Assembly: GCA_001970855.1 (NCBI GenBank)
Contig: LSSN01000791.1
Coordinates: forward strand, 3,676 to 24,028
Length of the DNA stretch: 20,353 nt
Origin: Smittium culicis
Taxonomy: Eukaryota > Kickxellomycota > Harpellomycetes > Harpellales > Legeriomycetaceae
Direction: 5' to 3'
Shown here: positions 11,301 to 19,648 of the stretch, piece after piece
How the letters are laid out: every line of letters begins with the position of its first letter
How positions within the stretch are numbered: position 1 is the first letter of the stretch
Notes under the pieces: model-generated
Told to the model about the DNA's origin: nothing
The model's input: the letters and a program-made list of their open reading frames with translations, nothing else
The model's database searches: none
Made by a program: the position numbers and the translations under genes

Positions 11301-13150
11301 TTGAATTGTATTTAGCTTTATAAATAACAGTTATCTCAAATAGAATAGTGCAAAATTATTAAATTTTTACCGATAAACTATGAAGATAAAATCATAATAT
11401 TTTTGTATTAACAAAAATTTCATTTAATAATAACATCAATCTAGCTTATTTTATATAAAAATTTATGTAATTAGGATTTAAAATAGTCTGATATCTCTAT
11501 TTCAGTTTTTAGAGTATTAATGTAGCTATAAAGAAAAGATTAATTTATCACTGCACAAGTTACACCTTTAAAATAACTCTATTTAAAATCTAGAAAATTA
11601 AATAAGTAAATTGAAAAAAAATTCTCTAACTATTGTTTTCATAATTTCCAGAAGTAATATGATTTTAACTCTAAATAATTTTACCATAAAAACGCTGAAG
11701 AATACTGTAAATTTTTAAATTTTAAATTTAAAAGTCATTTGAAGAGCCCAAATGCGATAATTAGTCATTAACATCAAACATAGAACGAAAATAAATATAT
11801 TTACTATTAAATAAAAAAGCAGAAAATAGTACATTTATGATTTAAAAAAAAATTATATCCTGAATAAATTATAATACAGTTTTTTTTTATTAAAGATAAT
11901 TTTTTTTGACAATTATGTTTTTATAAAATGATTTTTGGAGATTCTTATCGAATTTTTGATTTTTTTTTATTCAATAACATTGCACTACTAATATTTTTAT
12001 TAGATAGCATTCTTAGATGAATTAAAACATTCATTACATTTTATAATTATTTATTTAAGTATTAAAATTAAAATTTTTATTTATTAATAGTAGCAGAATA
12101 ATAAAATTTGTTAAATTTACCCCACATATCTTATATATCTATTTCAAATTAAAAATCACAGTTTAAAATATATTTAGCTTCATATAAAAGTTCTTAAATC
12201 ATTCTTTTTTACCAAAAAAACTATAATTTTTATACTCTATATTTTATCATAAATTTTAATATTAAATATAATAAGCGATTTTTACTAATAAAAAAAATTT
12301 ATTAAAAAATCCAAACTGATCTTATTTTAGAGTTTTCTGCATGTTAAGAAGTCATAGAAATGTTATTTTTTTCAAAAAATGCTATTTATTTCTTTGAGAT
12401 CAGTTTTTTTTTGATAGGTCAAAATAGAAGAATTTATAATAATTTTATAAAAAATTTTTTAAACATAAGAATTTGAAAAAATCTAAAAATATATTATATC
12501 AAATATAGTCAATACTAGAAAATATCAAGAACGATAACATCCGTTATTTTATTCTAATTATCTTTAATATAGATATATAAACACCTGTAGCATAAAAAAA
12601 AAGGTTTTGTTTTTAATTAATTAAAGCTGAGCTAAGAAAATATAAACAAAAAATAATTATATAGCGAAGATGGACTAATATTCTAGTAAGAGCTTTTTTC
12701 TACTATCAAAAATTTCTTAGGATACACCAAACACAAAATTCAGCTCTCTTTGATTAAATTAGGGGTTTGATTGTTTTTTTTTAATTGAAAAAATTAGTAG
12801 GCGGAATTATATGCGAATTAAAATAAAATAAAATAGCTCAAGAAAAAACAATATATTAATTAAAAATTTGCGAGCAAGATTAAATAATCGAGATTAGTTT
12901 TATAGTTTAAAATACTTTTAAAATGAACGAAAGTCATTACAATGCGAGGTTATTTCGAGGAGCGTAACTTTTATTAATAAGTTTTTCCTACTTAACAGCA
13001 TTAATTTTATTTTTAAGTCTTATCAGAAAATATTATTGAAAGGCTTATCTGATAAGTCAATAACTTTTCATAATTTAAACAAGAAATATAATTTCCAAGA
13101 AAAAAAGCTCCGCTTTCCCTAAGAGTATCCCGTATAAATCAGTGATAGAT
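8364..13150. other. AT-rich, ORF-depleted region
   Basis: Nearly 4.8 kb with the same strongly AT-rich character as 2870-6338. The only frame of note is a 60-codon one at 8667-8849, rich in Lys, Asn, Ile and Phe as expected of random AT-rich DNA; I do not call it a gene. A perfect 7-bp hairpin (AATCTGG-AATG-CCAGATT) lies at 8631-8648 and a CTTATCAG/CTGATAAG inverted pair at 13019-13056. From about 12900 onward the G+C content rises towards the transposon cluster. No RNA genes are recognised. Confidence 0.45.
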
Positions 13151-13172
13151 ATGATATCTATTATTGAACCAA

Positions 13173-13184
13173 CCCCCCCCCCCC
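13173..13184. repeat. Poly(C)12 tract
   Basis: A run of twelve C, which is striking in such AT-rich DNA. It lies 72 bases left of the first TTAA-bounded MITE. The length may vary or be miscounted by sequencing. Confidence 0.85.
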
Positions 13185-13256
13185 GTCACAAAAAAGATGT
13201 AAAGTAAAAAACATAAAAAACCACGAAAATGGATTATTTTAAGCTTGATATTTTAT

Positions 13257-13450
13257 TTAACCATTTCACGTGCAGTAGACTATTTTTGATCTACAAAATT
13301 TAGCCAACTGTAATAAATAAAAGTAATATAATTCTGAGACTTTAAAAACTATTAGTACATTGAAAAAATACAGCAAATAATAAACGTGCGTATAAATAAT
13401 TAACGAATCAATAATTTGTTTTTTTAAAGTGTTGGACGGGAAAGGGCTAA
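13257..13450 (-). mobile_element. piggyBac-like MITE, subfamily 1, copy 1 (reverse)
   Basis: On the minus strand it starts TTAGCCCTTTCCCGTCCAAC (the left TTAA mutated to TTAG) and ends in GTGAAATGGTTAA. The interior carries subfamily landmarks: a TGATTCG block near the left end, the CTCAGAATTA block in the middle, GTTGGCTA, and AAAATAGTCTACTGC near the right end. The length is 194 bp, like the other copies. TTAA flanks plus CCCTTTC termini are the hallmark of piggyBac-superfamily elements. With no coding capacity it would depend on a transposase encoded elsewhere. Similarity to the other copies is seen directly; the superfamily assignment is inferred. Confidence 0.8.
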
Positions 13451-13740
13451 AAGTAAAAATCGAAATATTAATCAGAAAAATTCATTTTATTTTTATTATT
13501 TTACTTAGAACGATAGTAATTCTTAAAAGGTTTAAAATCATTATTATGTAGTCAAGAATATAATTTTTTTGAGAATTTAGATTTAAAAAACAACTTGTTG
13601 ATTTTACTATAATGTCTAACGTAAAAGATACATTATTTGTTTATATGATATGCTATTAGGGTTTATCTGAACATTTCAAATTTTCGTTTAATGTAGTGTA
13701 AATGCGAAAATATCTTTATCCCTCTCCAGAGCCAACACTC

Positions 13741-13937
13741 TTAACCCTTCCTCGTCCATCACACTTAAAAAAATCGAATTTATTGATTCGTTTATCATTA
13801 TAAAGCAAATTAATTATTTGTTGCTAAAATACAATAAACCAATATATCTTAAATCCTCGGAGTTAAACTATTATAATTGTTCACTATTGGCTATAATTTG
13901 TAGAACAAAAACAGTCTACTGCGCGCCAAAGGGTTAA
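13741..13937 (+). mobile_element. piggyBac-like MITE, subfamily 1, copy 3 (nested)
   Basis: Starts TTAACCCTTCCTCGTCCATC and ends GCGCGCCAAAGGGTTAA, 197 bp with intact TTAA on both sides. Inside it carries TTGATTCGTTTATCATT, the CCTCGGAGTTAAA block, CTATTGGCTATA and ACAGTCTACTG, in the same order as the other subfamily 1 copies. It is inserted in the left part of the host element at 13716-14309, so it is younger than that host. No coding sequence. Confidence 0.85.
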
Positions 13938-13942
13938 CTTAT

Positions 13943-14140
13943 TTAACCCTTTCTGGGGCCAACACTCTATTACTATTTAAAAAATAATAATTGGATAAGC
14001 CATATTATATTTAATTGTTATTGGATATACACAATTCTTAGCCAATAACTTATTATTGTCTTATGTTAATTTATCATATTGTCGTTTGGTTGGATAATTT
14101 TGGTAGTTCAAAAAAAGCCAACCGCCTCTGAAAGGGCTAA
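13943..14140 (+). mobile_element. piggyBac-like MITE, subfamily 2, copy 4 (nested)
   Basis: Starts TTAACCCTTTCTGGGGCC and ends CCGCCTCTGAAAGGGCTAA (right TTAA mutated to CTAA), 198 bp. It shares its terminal parts (CCCTTTC, CCAACACTC, TTTGGTAGTTCA) with subfamily 1. Its middle differs, with AATAATTGGATAAG, a GCCAATAACTTATTATTG block and TTGGTTGGATAATTTTGG. Its closest relative in the window is the reverse copy at 16538-16725. It is nested in the host element at 13716-14309, five bases to the right of another nested copy. Confidence 0.82.
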
Positions 14141-14309
14141 AAAATACGAGTTTGGTTATTCGTTTATGATTTAAAAGTAAATTTACTATTTGCTGCTATT
14201 CTTCAACACACCAATATCTAATAAGACCTCGGAATTAAAGCATTTTAATTGAGCACAGCTGACTATATTTGGTAGCTCAAAAATAGTCTATCGTTCGTGA
14301 AAGGGTTAA

Positions 14310-14866
14310 ATTTCATGAGTGGGTAGAACATGAATATAGTAATCGATGGAGGATTTTGGTTTGAACTGGGTAGATGCAAACGTATATAATTTTTTTGTAG
14401 CCCATATAGATTTGTAAGGCCATTTTTTAAATGAAAAATCAGCTAATAAATATTAACGTTAATTATTTACTAATTGAGATTGATGCACCATCTTACTAAA
14501 GCCTTATCAAAAGATTTAATTAAATGATGTAATCAATTAACCAATAGATTTTTTATTTTGATTATATTGGTCCGTTAGATAGTTTTTTGAAGAGAAAATG
14601 ATGAAAGTGCAATCGATAAGAAAATTGTATTTTATTACTAATAGCAGAAAATTGAGATATGATTAATAGGCGATATGTAAAAAATACTCTCTAAACAGGG
14701 AAGTTTGTTTTACTTTATTAGAACAACTTAGAAAAAAAGGTGTAATAATTTTATGCGCTGGAAAATTTCCATAATAAACCTGCTAGCATAGATAGTAACA
14801 GGTTATAGGCTGACCCAAAATTAATCTTTTTCATAGATGTGCAACTTTACTACTTTTTTTTGTTTA
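14310..14866. other. Intergenic sequence, nothing recognised
   Basis: About 560 bases between MITEs, less AT-rich than the block to the left. Stops occur in all frames and I recognise no transposon ends, RNA genes or coding motifs. Confidence 0.35.
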
Positions 14867-14871
14867 CCATA

Positions 14872-15107
14872 TGGGAGATTCTGAACGAAGAGAGCACTTT
14901 TATGCATAAAACGTTACAGTGATTGAAATTACATATTTGATTTTTATCCTGAAAATAAAATATAGTATTTTGTTTAGCAAATAATATTTTTTGAATTAAT
15001 TGGATAATGAAAATGCATTTTCAGTTCCGTAAATAATATTTGCAGCTTTTACTCGAGCCAATAACATTAAATTACAGATAGGTGATCTCTTCAATTAAAA
15101 TCCCCCA
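14872..15107 (+). mobile_element. Unclassified TIR element (TGGGAG family), copy 1
   Basis: The left end TGGGAGATTCTGAACGAAGA is matched in reverse complement by the right end (TGATCTCTTCAATTAAAATC then CCCCA), about 25 of 33 positions over the terminal region. The interior is about 236 bp with no coding capacity. Both ends sit in the palindrome CCATATGG, so the target duplication may be TA or may include more of that motif and cannot be fixed here. A second, reverse-oriented copy lies at 15616-16056 and shares interior blocks such as GCAAATAATA and the TTACAGTG stretch. The superfamily is undetermined; Tc1-mariner would fit a TA duplication. Confidence 0.65.
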
Positions 15108-15112
15108 TATGG

Positions 15113-15612
15113 CAATCAGATAAATCAATATAGTATGATGATAATTTATTGGCCATCTACTTAATTTCATCCAATAAAAAATAATTCTAGAAGGATTTAT
15201 TAATTATGATTTTTAAAAAAGCTTTAGAGGGCATCCCCGGAAACGGCAAAAAACTAGATAATTTTTTTTCATAGTACCAATTTTTATTTACTAAATTTAG
15301 CTAAGATAGCCTTATCTAGAAAAGAAAAATTCTGAAATATTAGAAAATACTAGACAGCTTTTTTTCTAGAGAGCAACAATTTATAATTTGCAAATATTGA
15401 AAAAAAAATTTTGAGCCTAGAAGGGGTAAAATACATACAATTAAAGATATATCTAAATTTCAGTTACTAGATTGGCAAATAGATACCATAATGCAGATTT
15501 ATTTCGAGGTAGAAATCGTATATCGTAACTAATATAATAAAAAACAAATCGCTTGAGTGGAAAATGAATTAATGTGGGATTATCTAATTACTATTACTCT
15601 TTAGAAAAGCTA
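15113..15612. other. Intergenic sequence, nothing recognised
   Basis: 500 bases between the two TGGGAG-family elements. An inverted repeat built on TCTAGAAAA (about 15315-15326 against 15359-15370) is present. No coding frame, RNA gene or transposon ends beyond that. Confidence 0.35.
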
Positions 15613-15615
15613 GTG

Positions 15616-16056
15616 TGGGAGATTCTGAACGAAAAGAGCACTTTGTTACAGTTTTTTGTTTTTGTCATGAATAATCATTAATTTTCAACACCATTAACCC
15701 TTTCTTGTTCAACGCTCTTTAAAAAATAAAATTTATGATTCGTATATGATTTTTAATTAAATTTACTGCTTGCTATTACTTTACAAAAAGCCAATATTTC
15801 TTAAAGCCTCGAAATTAAAGTATTTTAATTGAAGACTGTTGGCTATATCTGGTGGGTCAAAAATAGTCTACTGCATGTGAAAGGGTTAAGGGAATTGAAA
15901 AGGTATTTTGATTTTTCTATTTATCTATTTCGTTATAAAAGTATTATTTGCTAAAAATAATTCTATATTTTTATTAATGGGTATTAATTAAATATGAAAC
16001 TTTACACACTGTAAAGCTTTGCATGATAGAATGACTCCAACATTAAGAGCCTCCCA
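15616..16056 (-). mobile_element. TGGGAG-family TIR element, copy 2, split by a MITE
   Basis: The left terminus TGGGAGATTCTGAACGAAAA is nearly identical to that of the copy at 14872. The right terminus ends CCTCCCA followed by TA. The reverse complement of 15940-16056 follows the first copy from its left end inwards, including TTTACAGTGTG, ATATTTAATT and TAGCAAATAATACTTTTAT, so this copy lies in reverse orientation. It is interrupted at a TTAA by the MITE at 15694-15889. Without that insert and one TTAA it would measure about 249 bp, close to the 236 bp of copy 1. Confidence 0.62.
15694..15889 (+). mobile_element. piggyBac-like MITE, subfamily 1, copy 5 (nested)
   Basis: Starts TTAACCCTTTCTTGTTCAAC and ends GCATGTGAAAGGGTTAA, 196 bp with perfect TTAA on both sides. 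It carries the full set of subfamily landmarks: TTTATGATTCG, TTTACTGCTTGCTATT, GCCTCGAAATTAAAG, TTGGCTATATCTGG and AAAATAGTCTACTGC. It is inserted inside the TGGGAG-family element at 15616-16056 and is therefore younger than that element. No coding sequence. Confidence 0.87.
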
Positions 16057-16537
16057 TAAAATAAACAAAAGAATATCCAATAAAAACGAACAAAAATCAG
16101 AATAAAACAAGCGTTAATATTTATTGCTTATCGATTAAAGTAGGTTTGTAAAAAAACCACATGACCAAGTAACGCAGAAAAAACTTAGATAAACAAATAA
16201 TCTTAAGGACCTATAAGTGAGTTTGGTGTAACATATAATTTAATTGAAAATCAGAAATGCTATCGATGGAAATTTTATAGTTCAAATGAAAACAGACTGT
16301 TTCACATTAGGCGAAGAAACGAATTTAAAAACTGGGCTTGTATAATTGTAATTCCAGAAAATATTTATTTTATGCTATCAGTTTCATTTACCTCTATTAG
16401 AAATAATATCACCTTTGAGGTGGGTTCCTACAATGTAGCAAACTCAAAAATGTCAAATAGAGCCTTGTTTTTTATTTTTGATAATTATTCACAGACTACA
16501 ACGTAGTTTTTAATATTTAAATTTCAATATATTTGAC
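16057..16537. other. Intergenic sequence, nothing recognised
   Basis: About 480 bases between transposable elements. Stops occur in all frames. There are no recognisable ends, RNA genes or coding motifs. Confidence 0.35.
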
Positions 16538-16725
16538 TTATTCCTTACAGGGTAGGTTAGCTTTACTTGAACTACCAAAAATATCCAACCAATTGAAAAA
16601 TTAATACAAAATTAAAATATTTTATTCATTATTATGCATAATTAAGCCAATAATAACTACTTTAAATTAACTTATTCAATTATGATTTTTAAATAAGCTT
16701 GAGCGTTGGCCCCTGAAAGGGATAA
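16538..16725 (-). mobile_element. piggyBac-like MITE, subfamily 2, copy 6 (reverse)
   Basis: On the minus strand it starts TTATCCCTTTCAGGGGCCAA (TTAA mutated to TTAT). It runs through AACGCTC, CTTATTTAAAAATCATAATT, a TTATTATTGGCTTAATT block and TTGGTTGGATATTTTTGGTA, and ends in a degraded CCTACCCTGTAAGGAATAA. The order and sequence of blocks match the subfamily 2 copy at 13943-14140. The length is 188 bp and the right terminus (plus-strand left) has small deletions. Mutated TTAA on both sides suggests an older insertion than the intact copies. Confidence 0.75.
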
Positions 16726-16942
16726 GAGGCTAGCATAATTACGCTAAAAAAGTCCTGTCAATTATACTCTGCTAGTAAATATACAAACTGGACTTTTCAA
16801 ATAAAAAATCTAGTGCTTAGCTTTTCAAACAAATTGGCTTTTTTCATTATATTTGGCATATGATGAAGTCTGATTCATAGAACAATTAAAACTTGTCACA
16901 TGGCAGCTGCTAATGTTCTCTTGATCTTGGAGAATATTTGTA

Positions 16943-17139
16943 TTAATTCTTTCCCGTTCAACACTCTTTAAAAAGTGTAATTTAATGATTCGTTTATGAA
17001 TTATAGCAAGTTTACTGTTTGCTGCTATTTTTCAATATACCAATATTGTTTAAAATCTCGGAATTAATAGATTTTCATTGAACAAGGTTGGCCATATCTG
17101 GATGGCCCAAAAATAGTCTACCGTCCGTAAAAGGGTTAA
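16943..17139 (+). mobile_element. piggyBac-like MITE, subfamily 1, copy 7
   Basis: Starts TTAATTCTTTCCCGTTCAAC (CCC mutated to TTC) and ends CCGTCCGTAAAAGGGTTAA, 197 bp with TTAA on both sides. The interior shows ATGATTCGTTTATGA, TTTACTGTTTGCTGCTATTT, ATCTCGGAATTAA, GGTTGGCCATATCTGG and AAAATAGTCTACCG. An apparent 68-codon frame starting at 17088 overlaps its right end and is judged spurious. Confidence 0.85.
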
Positions 17140-17380
17140 TGCTTCAGAATGAGTTAGACAAAGCGATCTGGCTACTCAATTCGTGGTATTATCTGGAGGT
17201 GCAAATAAACCAACAAGTAGAAATAAAAGAGTATGACTATAAAAATTGGAGAACTAATAAAAAATTGATACAGCACCGACAGGAAAATGTTTGAAACAAT
17301 ATAAATATATGCTTTGATTTTTTCGCAGTTAGACACAAAGACGCTAAATTCCTGCAATTCTATAAGGGCTTATTAAGCTT

Positions 17381-17577
17381 TTAACCCTTTCCCATCCAAA
17401 ACTCTTGAAAAAAACGAATTTTATGATTCGTTCGTGATTTAAAAGCAAGTTTATTATTTGCTTTTAAATTTTTATATGCCAACATTTCTTGAGATCTCGG
17501 AATTATGCCATTTTTATTGAATCTAATTTGCTAAATTTGGTAAATCGAAAATAGTAAACCGCCCGTGAAAGTGTTAA
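17381..17577 (+). mobile_element. piggyBac-like MITE, subfamily 1, copy 8
   Basis: Starts TTAACCCTTTCCCATCCAAA and ends CCGCCCGTGAAAGTGTTAA, 197 bp with TTAA on both sides. The interior has TTATGATTCGTTCGTGATTT, AAGCAAGTTTATTATTTGC, GATCTCGGAATTA, TTTGCTAAATTTGG and AAAATAGTAAACCGC. It is the rightmost member of the cluster. No coding sequence. Confidence 0.84.
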
Positions 17578-18673
17578 AATTAGCAAAGCATAAGGCCTAA
17601 TACACATTTCTTAGTGAATATCATCGTTATATGGTCACCTGTGATGCTAAATTTAAATAAAAGCATTGACAATTAGTCGATTGTAAATAAGTAGTAATAA
17701 TAATATCTAATATTATTGGGATTTGAAAGTGTTGAAGAAAAAAAAATATATGCCAGCAATAAAACGCAGCACCTTCTATATTTAATTTGACATAGCTGGC
17801 AGAAAAAATTATGATGAATTTATTTGCAATGGCCCTAATAAATTGTTAACTAATAATGTTTCTAAATTTTATTTATGAGGTCTTTGCATAACAATGGAAG
17901 CTTAGAAAGCATTATTTGTTTTAACAGGGCATTAAAAGCCGGGGGCTAGCAAGTGGAAAAGAAAATAAAGGGGGGAGGAGGTTAAATAGATTATAAATTG
18001 AACTATTAACAAGATTTAAAAGTGGAGAGACTTTTTATTAAATATGCGTGGAAAAAAGCGATTCCCAAGATAAGCTATAGGCTTGTGAGGAAATTTCACT
18101 AGTAGTTGCAAAAAAAAACTTTATCGATAAGAGATAGCTCAGTCTCTTGTAAAGGTTAATTATGCTACAATTTATAAAAGCGATGTATCGATGGTTACAT
18201 ATAATGACGCAATTTGTTATATTTAGTACCGCTAAATTATGACCAATAATAATCGGTTTTGGTTATTTGCAACTATAATGTTTTATAAAACTGCATTAAA
18301 CAAAATTAGCTTATCGATATACAAAAAAGTTTTCCCCCTTATGTCCAAATTAGTAATCTCAGGTAAACAATCGATTTGTTTTCGCCCAGGATAGCGTTTT
18401 TACCCTTAGGTCATATGTTTTAAATTTTTGCATTTTCCAAAAAAAAAAAGAAAAAAAGCACACATTTGAAGGAAAAAAGGTTAGGCAAAAAAGAGATTTA
18501 GAAAAAACCAAATCATGCTTAAAAAGTATTTAAAGACGTAGCTTTTCCTTACATTAAGATTTAATAAATCAACCAAATATCTGTATTAAGTACCAAGTAG
18601 AATTAGACTCGATTTAAAAATTAGTTAAAATAATACATTTGTATTCATCCATCAAATAAAAAAAAAAGTAAAC
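17578..18673. other. Intergenic region upstream of the mitochondrial-protein gene
   Basis: About 1.1 kb without a readable gene. It contains a G-rich purine tract (17941-17982, runs of five and six G) and an A/G-rich stretch at about 18436-18500. The last 50 bases before the start codon at 18674 are A-rich, as is common for a yeast-like 5' leader. No clear TATA box position can be assigned because AT-rich matches are everywhere. Confidence 0.4.
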
Positions 18674-18973
18674 ATGATTTCATCAACACTTGTAAGAAGA
18701 ATTTCAGTAGCTGCTAGAGTCAGTGCCAACTCATTCAAATCTTCAAGCCTCTTAGTACGCTCATACTCTGTCGAGGCTCACCAATCTAATAATAACATCG
18801 CTGAAGAGGCACAAATTATTGCATCACAACAAGATAAGGCCAAAAGCCTATTGTTTGAAGACGATTCGCATGCCCCTTGGAACGAACAAAGAATCCCTGT
18901 CGTTCCATGCTCTGTTCAAAAGTTTGCTGATAGCAGCGCCTATAACAAAGAATTTCCATTCATGAAAAATTAA
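18674..18973 (+). CDS. Small mitochondrially targeted protein, function unknown
   Basis: The frame encodes 99 residues. The N-terminus is a classic matrix presequence: it lacks acidic residues up to Glu34, is rich in Ser/Ala/Val, and has Arg8, Arg9, Arg15, Lys22 and Arg29. Arg29-Ser30-Tyr31 followed by Ser32 matches the R-x-Y|S cleavage motif of mitochondrial processing peptidase. The mature part (about 32-99) is polar, with an AEEAQIIASQQDKAK stretch that could be helical, then HAPWNEQRIPVVPC and a Phe-rich end FPFMKN. No membrane segment is visible. The ATG has A at -3, and codon usage and base composition differ from the surrounding DNA, which supports real coding. I do not recognise the family; a small respiratory-chain subunit or assembly factor is possible. 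The +1 frame stays open for 33 codons past the stop (18972-19073), so a frameshifted longer form cannot be excluded. Confidence 0.72.
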   Translation: MISSTLVRRISVAARVSANSFKSSSLLVRSYSVEAHQSNNNIAEEAQIIASQQDKAKSLLFEDDSHAPWNEQRIPVVPCSVQKFADSSAYNKEFPFMKN

Positions 18974-19480
18974 TTGGGCTCGTGTCGACGTTAAAAATAT
19001 TACTGGCATGCATTCTTTATCTCGTTTCAACCGGATCTCAATTCCGTGTACATTAATACTTATTATATCATAACCGGGCTCTCTATTTTGAATATGAAAA
19101 AAACCTACTATATTACCCAAGGATGACTATGTGGCTTCTTGACTATTCTATATATTATTCTTGGCTTTGTCGCTGCAAATTTATAATATTTGATTACTAT
19201 TGCCTTTACCATTTTGTACTCATAGACTTTATTTTAATATAATCAATAATAATCTAATTATGAAAATTTGCTTTTTACATTCGTTATCAATTTAATTAAT
19301 TATATTTTCGGATGAATATTCAGGAGATCAATGATTTTTTTTAATGAGTTGTTAAATTTCTTTGCTTATAACGGATGATACCGTTTACCGCAAGACAAAT
19401 AATAAAGAAAAAAAAACTAAAAAAATGATAAGAAATAAAAAAGAAAAAGGCAAATGGAGTGAAAAATATATATAATGAAC
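18974..19480. other. 3' flank of the mitochondrial-protein gene
   Basis: The first 150 bases keep a gene-like base composition, then the sequence becomes AT-rich. The +1 frame is open to 19073 (WARVDVKNITGMHSLSRF and on). A candidate AATAAA polyadenylation signal lies at 19401-19406, rather far from the stop. No other gene is recognised. A 90-codon minus-strand frame (18848-19120) overlaps the gene and looks like antisense shadow. Confidence 0.35.
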
Positions 19481-19573
19481 CATATCCCGGCTCCTAAGAG
19501 TGAAATACCTTACCGTGGTTTAAGTGCTTAAGTAGTGTACTTTTCTAATTTCACTATACTAAAATTTCACACA

Positions 19574-19612
19574 GCGTTGCACTATCCTTGGTCGGGGATA
19601 GTGAAGGCAACG
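19574..19612. other. Strong interrupted hairpin
   Basis: GCGTTG-CACTATCC pairs with GGATAGTG-AAGG-CAACGC around an 8-base loop (19588-19595), giving 14 base pairs with a 4-base bulge on the 3' side. It lies 37 bases upstream of the first copy of a 37-bp repeated unit, in the less AT-rich tail of the window. It may be a structured 5' region of a retroelement transcript or a transposon end. There is no T tract to suggest a bacterial-type terminator. Confidence 0.6.
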
Positions 19613-19648
19613 CCCAGCGATTCGGAGGACAGCGATTCCAGGGGAGGA

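Larger units (their letters stand above)
13716..14309 (+). mobile_element. piggyBac-like MITE, copy 2, host split by two nested copies
   Basis: The left end (TTATCCCTCTCCAGAGCC, from 13716) and the right two-thirds (14141-14309, ending CGTGAAAGGGTTAA) belong to one element interrupted twice. The host segments are 13716-13744, 13938-13946 and 14141-14309. Joined, they give about 207 bp with the expected order of landmarks. The first insertion (13741-13937) and the second (13943-14140) each sit at a TTAA and duplicate it. The short segment between them, CTTATTTAA, also occurs in the corresponding part of the reverse copy at 16538-16725, which supports it being host sequence. The right portion is clearly subfamily 1; the left end resembles subfamily 2. 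Confidence 0.78.

Noticed and set aside
17088..17294. 68-codon frame on the plus strand and an overlapping minus-strand frame (17172-17357)
   Set aside because: The plus-strand frame begins inside the right end of the MITE at 16943-17139 and other copies of the element do not keep it open; neither frame shows any motif.
13257..17577. Regular repeats considered as a CRISPR array or satellite
   Set aside because: The units are about 197 bp, occur in both orientations, have variable spacing, TTAA borders and nested copies, which is transposon and not array behaviour.
18848..19120. 90-codon minus-strand frame
   Set aside because: It lies antisense to the mitochondrial-protein gene, whose presequence and start context are convincing; no motif is seen in the antisense product.
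19574..19612. Hairpin considered as a rho-independent terminator
   Set aside because: There is no following T tract and the window is eukaryotic.
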